A DNA stretch of 5,643 nucleotides. Source: Actinomycetota bacterium (GTDB lineage: Bacteria > Actinomycetota > Acidimicrobiia > Acidimicrobiales > JAHWLA01). How positions within the stretch are numbered: position 1 is the stretch's first letter; every line of letters begins with the position of its first letter. The stretch lies in NCBI GenBank assembly GCA_019347595.1, contig JAHWLA010000182.1, forward strand, positions 1 to 5,643. The letters run 5' to 3'. Positions 1-4,751 of this stretch are shown piece after piece. The position numbers and the translations under genes were made by a program. Under the pieces are notes generated by a model. That model was given only the letters and a program-made list of their open reading frames with translations, searched no databases and had not been told where the DNA came from.

Positions 1-250
1 TGAGCGACGTCTCGCGCTCGTCGGTGCCGAGCGTGCCCCGGAAGTACTTCTGGGCCAGGATGTTGGTGGCGTTGACGCTCCACGTCGACGGCACCTCGAC
101 GCCCAACTGCTCGAAGGCGACGACGCCGTCGCGGTAGTTGGTGATGCGTGCGTCGCGCCGTTCCCACGTGACCGTGTCGTACGGGTGCACGCCCTCGGTC
201 GTGAACTGCCGACGAATCCCGATTCCCATCCGCTCCGGGGCGATAGCCAT
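1..250 (-). CDS. nrdJ: Vitamin B12-dependent (class II) ribonucleotide reductase, N-terminal part
   Basis: This enzyme reduces ribonucleotides to deoxyribonucleotides in the cytoplasm using adenosylcobalamin as radical generator, so it supplies DNA precursors without needing oxygen. Only the first 83 codons are in the window; the gene runs off the left edge. The translation begins MAIAPERMGIGIRRQFTTEG and continues with YDTVTWERRDARITNYRDG and NATNILAQKYFRGTLGTDER. I recognise these as the conserved N-terminal segment of actinobacterial NrdJ; the ATNILAQKYFRG stretch is characteristic. The ATG at 250 is supported by a strong Shine-Dalgarno AGGAGG on the minus strand (262-267), 11 bases upstream. 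The gene has its own promoter and two NrdR-like boxes in the 251-370 region and is divergent from the cupredoxin gene. The catalytic cysteines and cobalamin-binding part lie outside the window, so the call rests on the N-terminus alone. Confidence 0.92.
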   Translation of the reverse strand, partial: MAIAPERMGIGIRRQFTTEGVHPYDTVTWERRDARITNYRDGVVAFEQLGVEVPSTWSVNATNILAQKYFRGTLGTDERETSL

Positions 251-291
251 ACGACGAGTTCCCTCCTGGGTTCGGTCCGATCGTAGGGGCG

Positions 292-307
292 GCACAAGAT
301 GTTGTGG
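292..307 (-). promoter_or_regulatory. NrdR box 1 upstream of nrdJ
   Basis: On the minus strand this reads CCACAACATCTTGTGC, which matches the core of the NrdR box consensus acaCwAtATaTwGtgt at most conserved positions (C, A, A, AT, TTG, TG). NrdR is the ATP/dATP-sensing repressor of ribonucleotide reductase genes in bacteria. The site lies in the predicted leader just downstream of the predicted nrdJ start point, where bound repressor would block transcription. Its partner box is exactly 31 bp away centre to centre. Confidence 0.7.
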
Positions 308-322
308 ACACCTTGACTTCCA

Positions 323-338
323 CCACTACATGCGGGGT
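323..338 (+). promoter_or_regulatory. NrdR box 2 upstream of nrdJ
   Basis: The plus strand reads CCACTACATGCGGGGT. The left half (CCACTACAT) matches the NrdR consensus well and the right half is degenerate, which is common for one box of a pair. It overlaps the predicted nrdJ transcription start. A 15-base linker separates it from box 1 (292-307), the spacing known for functional tandem NrdR sites, which need both boxes on the same face of the helix. Confidence 0.55.
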
Positions 339-340
339 CT

Positions 341-356
341 ATTACAGCACTGTAAT
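341..356. promoter_or_regulatory. Perfect 7-bp-arm palindrome holding divergent -10-like elements
   Basis: ATTACAGCACTGTAAT is a perfect inverted repeat (arms 341-347 and 350-356, two-base centre). Each arm supplies a TGTAAT hexamer. The minus-strand copy is the nrdJ -10. The plus-strand copy (351-356) could be the -10 of the cupredoxin-glpK operon, although no good -35 lies 16-18 bases before it (a TTGACT at 313-318 is too far away). The palindrome could instead be a regulator's operator placed over the nrdJ promoter; the sequence does not decide between these. Confidence 0.4.
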
Positions 357-370
357 TACGAGGGTGTCAA
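341..370 (-). promoter_or_regulatory. Sigma-70-type promoter of nrdJ
   Basis: Read on the minus strand, a perfect -35 TTGACA (365-370) is followed after 18 bases by the -10 TGTAAT (341-346, five of six matches to TATAAT). Transcription should start near 334. That gives a leader of about 84 bases before the nrdJ ATG, with the AGGAGG ribosome site near its end. The elements are seen directly; the start point is inferred from spacing. Confidence 0.65.
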
Positions 371-450
371 TGGTTGCCGGGACGCGAACTCGCTGGTCAC
401 AGGCCGTTCGCGAAGGTTCGCAGGCATGTGAGCGCGATCACGAGAAGAAT

Positions 451-1083
451 GTGCCCGTGCGCCGCTTCGCTGCCCTCGTCCCCGTGCTCGGCCTCCTGGC
501 TCTCTCGCTGGTGGCGCAGGCGGCGACGATGCACCAGGTCGCCGTGGGCGACGACTTCTTCGACCCGGCGCAGTTGCAGCTCGACGCAGGCGACACAGTG
601 CGCTGGACCAACCGGGGGCTGAAGACGCACTCGGTCACCTTCTCCGGCGAGACGCGCGAGGAGACCACGCTTCTGCCCGGGCAGAGCCGCACCACCACCT
701 TCGACAAGCCGGGGACGTACCGCTACCGGTGCGGCTTCCACCCCGACTCCATGCAGGGGACGCTCGTCGTGCGGGCCGCGTCGTCGTCCACCACCTCCAC
801 CACCCGGGCTCCGACCACCACGTCGACGACCCAGGACCCGCGCGGGTCGGCGATCACCGCGCCGCCCGATACGTCGACGACCACGACGTCGAGCACCACG
901 ACGACCGTGGTCGACGACACGACCACGACAACGACGTCGACGGCCGCCGGGAACGGGTCGGCCCTCGGCGACGCGGGCGGGGACGACGACGGCAACGTCG
1001 ACGGGCCTTCGGCCGTCGCCGCCCTCCTCCTCCTCGCCACCGCGGGCGGGGCGTTCACAGTCGCACGGCGGGCGTTGCCGTGA
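451..1083 (+). CDS. Secreted, membrane-anchored cupredoxin (plastocyanin-like) protein
   Basis: This is a predicted extracytoplasmic type-1 copper protein, probably an electron carrier or copper binder at the outer face of the membrane. Taking GTG 451 as start gives 210 residues. Residues 1-24 form a signal peptide (RR near the start, a Leu/Val/Ala core, then AQA-A). Residues 25-108 form a cupredoxin domain with a full ligand set: His60 in KTHSV, then Cys94, His97 and Met101 in CGFHPDSM. Residues about 111-166 are a Thr/Ser-rich linker, and residues about 187-205 are a C-terminal membrane helix followed by ARRALP. An ATG at 304 is also in frame, but it would put 49 unlikely residues before the signal peptide and overlap the NrdR boxes. 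GAGAAG at 442-447 is a modest ribosome site; GTG 457 is a second possible start. The gene overlaps glpK by 4 bases. Its partner and redox role cannot be deduced. Confidence 0.85.
   Translation: MPVRRFAALVPVLGLLALSLVAQAATMHQVAVGDDFFDPAQLQLDAGDTVRWTNRGLKTHSVTFSGETREETTLLPGQSRTTTFDKPGTYRYRCGFHPDSMQGTLVVRAASSSTTSTTRAPTTTSTTQDPRGSAITAPPDTSTTTTSSTTTTVVDDTTTTTTSTAAGNGSALGDAGGDDDGNVDGPSAVAALLLLATAGGAFTVARRALP
781..948 (+). repeat. Low-complexity ACG/ACC-rich tract encoding a Thr/Ser linker
   Basis: Within the cupredoxin gene this stretch is dominated by ACC, ACG and TCG codons (motifs such as STTSTT, TTTST and DTSTTTT). It encodes an unstructured linker between the copper domain and the membrane helix. 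Because it is a near-repeat at DNA level it can change length by slippage. It also creates long spurious open frames on the opposite strand that read as Val runs. Such linkers are frequent in exported acidimicrobial proteins, as far as I know. Confidence 0.75.
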
Positions 1084-2534
1084 GCGTCGTGGTCGCCGTC
1101 GACGCGGGCACCACGGGCGTGCGGGCGTTCGCCGTCGACGAGCGGGGGGCGCCGGTGGGGTGGTCGTACCGGGAGTTCCCCCAGCACTTCCCCCAGCCGG
1201 GGTGGGTGGAGCACGACGCCGACGACATCTGGGCCGCGGTGCAGGCCACCCTCGCCGAGCTGCGAGCCGCGCTGGATCGCCCCATCGCGGCGGTCGGCAT
1301 CACCAACCAGCGGGAGACGGCGGTGGTGTGGGACCGCCGCACCGGCCGCCCGCGCCACCGGGCCATCGTGTGGCAGGACCGGCGCACCGCCGAGCGCTGC
1401 CACTCGTTGCGGGACGCGGGGCACCTGCCCCTGGTGCGGCAGACGACGGGCCTCGTGCTCGACCCGTACTTCTCGGCGTCGAAGCTGGCCTGGATGCTCG
1501 AGCACGGTGGCGTCGAGGCCGACGACGACCTGGCTTTCGGCACCGTCGACTCGTGGGTGCTGTGGAACCTCACGGGCGGGGCCGTGCACGCCACCGACCC
1601 GTCCAACGCCAGCCGCACCTTGCTCTACGACATCCGGGCCCAGAAGTGGTCGCCCGAGCTGTGCGACCTGTTCGGTGTCCCGATGTCGTCCCTGCCCGAG
1701 GTGCGGCCGTCGAGCGGCCGCTTCGGGACGACGGACGACGGCATCCCGGTCAGCGGCATCGCAGGCGATCAACAGGCGGCACTGTTCGGGCAGGCCTGCT
1801 TCACGCCGGGCATGACCAAGAACACCTACGGCACGGGGTCGTTCGTGGTCATGAACGTCGGCCCCGAGTGCCCGCCGCCGGTCGAGGGATTGCTGACGTC
1901 GGTGGCGTGGACGCTGGCGTCGGGCGAGACGGCGTACGCGCTGGAGGGCGCCATCTTCGTGACCGGCGCCGCCGTGCAGTGGCTGCGCGACGGGCTGGGC
2001 ATGATCCACTCGGCCGACGAGATCGAGGCGCTGGCCCGCACGGTCGACGACACCGAGGGCGTGTACCTCGTCCCCGCCTTCACGGGGCTGGGCAGCCCGT
2101 GGTGGGACCCCTACGCGCGAGGCGCAGTGGTGGGGCTGACCCGCGGCACGGGGCGGGCGCACCTGGCCCGGGCGGTGTTGGAGGCGATGGCGTTCCAGAC
2201 GCGCGACGTGGTCGAGGCGATGTGCGCGGCGTCGAGCCACGACGTGGCCGAGCTGCGGGCCGACGGCGGCGCGTCGGGCAACGATCTCATGCTGCAGTTG
2301 CAGGCGGACCAGTTGCAGGTCCCGGTGGCGCGGCCCAAGGTGCAGGAGACGACGGCGCTGGGGGCGGCCTACCTGGCCGGGCTGGCCGAGGGCGTGTGGT
2401 CGTCGACCGACGAGGTGGCGGCCCACTGGTCGCTCGACGCCCGCTTCGACCCCCGGGCGTCGAAGGCAGGCGCCGACGCCAAGCACGCAGGGTGGCGCCG
2501 CGCCGTCGACAAGTCGCGGAACTGGGCCACCTAA
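1080..2534 (+). CDS. glpK: Glycerol kinase (FGGY family)
   Basis: It phosphorylates glycerol with ATP to sn-glycerol 3-phosphate in the cytoplasm, for catabolism or phospholipid synthesis. The GTG start at 1080 gives 484 residues, close to the family's usual ~500. The N-terminal phosphate-binding loop is DAGTTGVRAFAVD (8-20). The glycerol-contact residues known from E. coli GlpK are all present: R78-E79 in NQRET, W98 in IVWQDRRT, Y130 in DPYFSASK and D230 in GDQQAALFGQ. The second FGGY region includes KNTYGTGSF, GLGSPWWDPYARG and ADGGASGNDLMLQLQAD (394-410). The loop has DAGTTGVR where E. coli GlpK has DQGTTSSR, so a related polyol kinase is a minor alternative. The start codon overlaps the cupredoxin stop (GTGA, 4 bases), pointing to co-transcription and translational coupling. 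A large inverted repeat follows 2 bases after the stop. Confidence 0.92.
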   Translation: MSVVVAVDAGTTGVRAFAVDERGAPVGWSYREFPQHFPQPGWVEHDADDIWAAVQATLAELRAALDRPIAAVGITNQRETAVVWDRRTGRPRHRAIVWQDRRTAERCHSLRDAGHLPLVRQTTGLVLDPYFSASKLAWMLEHGGVEADDDLAFGTVDSWVLWNLTGGAVHATDPSNASRTLLYDIRAQKWSPELCDLFGVPMSSLPEVRPSSGRFGTTDDGIPVSGIAGDQQAALFGQACFTPGMTKNTYGTGSFVVMNVGPECPPPVEGLLTSVAWTLASGETAYALEGAIFVTGAAVQWLRDGLGMIHSADEIEALARTVDDTEGVYLVPAFTGLGSPWWDPYARGAVVGLTRGTGRAHLARAVLEAMAFQTRDVVEAMCAASSHDVAELRADGGASGNDLMLQLQADQLQVPVARPKVQETTALGAAYLAGLAEGVWSSTDEVAAHWSLDARFDPRASKAGADAKHAGWRRAVDKSRNWAT

Positions 2535-2536
2535 CC

Positions 2537-2590
2537 CCGTTCTGGTCCGTAGATCCGGCGCTCCAGCGCCGGATCTACGGACCAGAACGG
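2537..2590. terminator. Perfect 25-bp-arm inverted repeat after glpK
   Basis: Arms 2537-2561 and 2566-2590 are perfectly complementary around a TCCA centre, giving one of the longest hairpins this window can form. It starts 2 bases after the glpK stop. There is no T-run behind it on either strand, so it would be a U-less terminator of the kind described for actinobacteria, or an mRNA 3' stabiliser. It lies between convergent genes and could act in both directions. The outer CCAGAACGGCG (2582-2592) recurs at 4037-4047. Confidence 0.65.
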
Positions 2591-2603
2591 CGCCGGGGAT
2601 AGA

Positions 2604-2642
2604 GGAGGCAGAAACGCCCGCTCAGCGGGCGTCGTTGCCTCC
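2604..2642. terminator. Two-part hairpin at the end of the nuclease-like gene
   Basis: Outer arms GGAGGC (2604-2609) and GCCTCC (2637-2642) enclose the inner stem CGCCCGC (2615-2621) / GCGGGCG (2625-2631). On the minus strand the inner stem is followed by TTTCT, giving a terminator for the gene that ends here. The three-base loop TCA (2622-2624) is the TGA stop codon of that gene, so the last codons are part of the hairpin. The hairpin at 3996-4042 has the same inner core and outer arms. Confidence 0.65.
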
Positions 2643-3302
2643 AAAAGCGTCTTCGTCGGAAGAGGGCGCCTGGAAGCGCCCGGCGCTACCTGTCAACAAC
2701 GTGCGTGCCTCTTCCTGCGAGACGCGCTTGTGGACAACGGCCTGCCACAGCTTGAAGAGCTCGACCGTGTCGATGACGAGTCCCGGCGACTCGCCCTCCG
2801 AGAACTCCGCAATCTCCGGGTCGTTGCTCGCCAGCGCCTTGGGCCGGGACGCCGGATCTTGCGAACGGACCTGGTTGACCAGGTACCACGCTGCATCGGG
2901 CATCGTTTCGAGTTCCCGCAAGTAGCGAAGAACGAAGCGACCGATGCGGAGGAGGTCCCTCTGTTGCGCCCCCTTCGCGTATCCGCGCACCTCCACGACC
3001 GCGGTCCAATCCCCGCCGGGGAGGCGAACACGTAGGTCCTCAAGCTTGTCGCCCTCCGACCACACCGTGTCCATGTCCAGCACCTCGAAACCGAGGTCGG
3101 TCAGCGCGCCGACCGCGGCCTGCACGAGATCGTCTCCCTGCGCCGTCAACAATCGCCGAGGCCCGCGGTCTGCCTCGGCGCGCTTCGCCTCCAGCTCGGC
3201 TTCCCGTTGCGCAACTTCGGCGTCGAGCGTTCGCAACGCCCGGTCGCGTTGCTCCTTGGCTGCATCGAGGCTGCGCAGCGCCCACAACTCCTCCGGCGTC
3301 AT
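2622..3302 (-). CDS. Possible separately translated C-terminal nuclease-like part of the frameshifted gene
   Basis: An in-frame ATG at 3302 (MTPEELWALRSLD) is preceded on the minus strand by GAGG about 5 bases upstream, a plausible ribosome site. It would give 226 residues covering the coiled coil, the EDLRV/VEVRG nuclease-like core and the C-terminal helices. The broken gene could therefore still yield a nuclease-like polypeptide lacking the first domain. This is an alternative reading of part of the entry at 2622-3966, not an additional locus. The start is inference. Confidence 0.35.
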   Translation of the reverse strand: MTPEELWALRSLDAAKEQRDRALRTLDAEVAQREAELEAKRAEADRGPRRLLTAQGDDLVQAAVGALTDLGFEVLDMDTVWSEGDKLEDLRVRLPGGDWTAVVEVRGYAKGAQQRDLLRIGRFVLRYLRELETMPDAAWYLVNQVRSQDPASRPKALASNDPEIAEFSEGESPGLVIDTVELFKLWQAVVHKRVSQEEARTLLTGSAGRFQAPSSDEDAFGGNDAR

Positions 3303-3966
3303 CCACGCCTCGCTCGCTTCCCAGCCCTCCGTGCAAGGGGAAGCGGTCGGGCGCCACCTCGGCCCACCGTTCGAGCGCGGCCTGGACAACGGGGACAGGG
3401 TCATCGACCTCGTCGGCGAACGCCCAGCACTGCGCCTCGCCGCCCGCTCGATCGAACTCACAAGCGAGCACGAACCCATCGCGCGTCGTCAGGAATGGCC
3501 TGAACTCTGGCTCGTCAAGCCAGGGCACGATATCGGCACCGATTGCAACCGCAAGGTATGCGTGATCTCGACGGTGTTGGACGGCGGGGTAGACCACCGC
3601 ATCCACGAGGCGATGCGCACTCGACGGTATGCCCTCCCGGGAGACGAACTCCCGAGCAGGCACCCGCCGATCGGAGTCGACGACCTCGCCCTCAACCAAC
3701 CACGACCCATGATCGTCGAAGTACCCGCCGGCGATGCGGACCCGCCCATACGTCCAACAAGAAAATCCGACTGCGCAAAGGTGCGGTGCGACCCTGAGGC
3801 CGCCCTTTCGCGCGACCAGCACGTCGTAGTCCGCTTGGTGCACGGTATCTGGATCGCCGACGACTACTGACGTTGGGAACAAGTCGGCAATGCGAACGGC
3901 GACGTCGTCGGGAAACCCCGTGATGATCGCCCTCGGGCGCGGCCGCTCGCCGTAGATGGTGGGCAC
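2622..3966 (-). pseudogene. Frameshifted gene: unknown N-terminal domain, coiled coil, PD-(D/E)XK nuclease-like domain
   Basis: Two overlapping minus-strand frames together read as one protein of about 447 residues. The first frame starts at GTG 3966 and is sensible up to about residue 210 (ERWAEVAPDRFP). The second is sensible from about 3335 (EGWEASEAWMTPEE) to the stop at 2622. Joining them needs a +1 shift near 3337, at CCCCTT on the minus strand. Residues about 222-270 are a charged coiled coil (KEQRDRALRTLDAEVAQREA). About 273-335 resembles a PD-(D/E)XK nuclease fold: LTDLGFEVLDMD, then EDLRV with Asp310, then VVEVRG with Glu325 and Arg327 in the usual Lys position. A C-terminal helical region follows (AWYLVNQV, LVIDTVELFKLW). 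I recall similar uncharacterised proteins in other actinobacteria but cannot name the family. Codons such as GAA, GCT and TTT are commoner than in flanking genes, suggesting acquisition. A sequencing indel is also possible. Confidence 0.7.
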
Positions 3967-3995
3967 GTCGTACAGCGTCGCACGCGGGGCGGCGG

Positions 3996-4042
3996 TTCTG
4001 GAGGCGAAAAAGCCCGCTCAGCGGGCGGTTTTGCCTCCAGAA
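3996..4042. terminator. Bidirectional hairpin terminator after the ACT-domain gene
   Basis: Outer arms TTCTGGAGGC (3996-4005) and GCCTCCAGAA (4033-4042) enclose the stem GCCCGC (4012-4017) / GCGGGC (4021-4026) with a TCA loop. On the minus strand the stem is followed by TTTTTCG, a classical intrinsic terminator for the ACT-domain gene that ends at 4053. The plus strand has GGTTTT after the stem, so it could work in both directions. It lies only about 30 bases before the GTG start of the nuclease-like gene. Confidence 0.8.
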
Positions 4043-4052
4043 CGGCGAGGGG

Positions 4053-4697
4053 TCAGGACAGGTCCGCCAGGCGGTGGTCGGCGATGCGGGCCAGTGCGGC
4101 CAACTGCCGGCGCTCACGCGCCCGGAAGGGGCGGCCCCGCCGGCCCACCACCAGCACGGCGCCCGACGACGGCAACGGCGCCAGCGCCACGTCGTCCGGG
4201 CCGCTGTCGAACGACGCCACCGACGCCGACGACCGGCTGCCCTCGGCGAAGGCGGCGATCCACGCGGCCGTCGGCGGGTCGTCGCCTACCGCAGCCACCA
4301 CGTCGCCGTCGGCGCGGGCCACCGCCGCCCAGTCGGTCCCGAAGTCGCGGTGCGCGTGCTCGCACAACGTCGAGCACACCGCTCGCGCGCTCCCCTGCTC
4401 CACCAGCACGGCCGCCGTCTCCAGCGCGTCGAGCCGGTGGTCGACCACGTCGCCGGCGGGCCGCACGTCCTCCACGTCGACGCCGTCGACCTCGCCCACC
4501 TCCTGCACCAGGAGGCGCACCAGGTCGTCGCTGTCGTCGGGCAGGTGCACCACGAGCTCGTCGATGGCGCGGCCGCCGCCCCGCTCGAGGATGTCGATGC
4601 CGATGAGGTCGCCCCGCACAGCCCCTATGCGGCTGGCCACCGCGCCCAGCGCGCCGGGACGGTCGGGCAGCCACACACGCACGATGTAGGAGGTCAC
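4053..4697 (-). CDS. ACT-domain protein with C-terminal GAF-like domain
   Basis: A predicted cytoplasmic ligand-sensing protein of 214 residues. Residues about 3-79 form an ACT domain: SYIVRVWLPDRPGALGAVA is the typical first strand and PG-turn-helix, followed by GDLIGIDILERGGGRAIDEL. ACT domains bind amino acids or other small molecules and usually act as regulatory modules. Residues about 90-212 look like a degenerate GAF domain, ending in VLVVGRRGRPFRARERRQLA and a final helix, the usual GAF close. There is no catalytic or DNA-binding domain, so any effect should be through a partner. GTG 4697 is the first possible start, because an in-frame TAG lies at 4710-4712 + strand complement just upstream. 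There is no Shine-Dalgarno site, but TAGCCT lies 6 bases before the GTG (leaderless). It follows plsC with a 54-base gap and ends in the hairpin terminator. Ligand unknown. Confidence 0.75.
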   Translation of the reverse strand: MTSYIVRVWLPDRPGALGAVASRIGAVRGDLIGIDILERGGGRAIDELVVHLPDDSDDLVRLLVQEVGEVDGVDVEDVRPAGDVVDHRLDALETAAVLVEQGSARAVCSTLCEHAHRDFGTDWAAVARADGDVVAAVGDDPPTAAWIAAFAEGSRSSASVASFDSGPDDVALAPLPSSGAVLVVGRRGRPFRARERRQLAALARIADHRLADLS

Positions 4698-4703
4698 GCC
4701 GAC

Positions 4704-4709
4704 AGGCTA
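4704..4709 (-). promoter_or_regulatory. Candidate leaderless -10 box of the ACT-domain gene
   Basis: On the minus strand TAGCCT (TAnnnT pattern) stands 6 bases before the GTG at 4697, so transcription would begin at or next to the start codon. There is no Shine-Dalgarno sequence and no convincing -35. A second TGTAAT hexamer lies slightly further upstream in the plsC gap (minus strand, about 4720-4725). The gene might instead be read from plsC. Confidence 0.4.
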
Positions 4710-4751
4710 GAGACCTCGGATTACACGAGTGTTGCCGCTGTATTGCGCCTG

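Noticed and set aside
251..334. Cobalamin riboswitch in the nrdJ leader
   Set aside because: The predicted leader is only about 84 bases, too short for a B12 riboswitch (roughly 200), and I see no B12-box-like sequence.
406..421. Direct repeat GTTCGC-N4-GTTCGC with TTCGCGAA as a LexA-type SOS box
   Set aside because: The half sites are direct rather than inverted, and the sequence does not match the actinobacterial GAAC-N4-GTTC pattern.
304..450. Upstream ATG extending the cupredoxin by 49 residues
   Set aside because: It would put non-hydrophobic sequence before the signal peptide and overlap the NrdR boxes and nrdJ promoter; GTG 451 or 457 fits better.
723..2486. Long 587-codon minus-strand open frame opposite the cupredoxin and glpK genes
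   Set aside because: It is a GC-bias shadow: the translation is Arg/His/Pro/Val-rich without family motifs, with Val runs opposite the Thr linker, while the plus strand encodes clear GlpK motifs.
3335..3342. Programmed +1 frameshift of the prfB type
   Set aside because: There is no stop codon at the slip site and no Shine-Dalgarno-like stimulator just upstream; a mutation or sequencing indel is simpler. Kept only as a possibility in the findings.
2604..4042. Insertion sequence or transposon bounded by the related hairpins
   Set aside because: No transposase or integrase is encoded, and I found no target-site duplication; the hairpins are self-complementary terminators rather than terminal inverted repeats.
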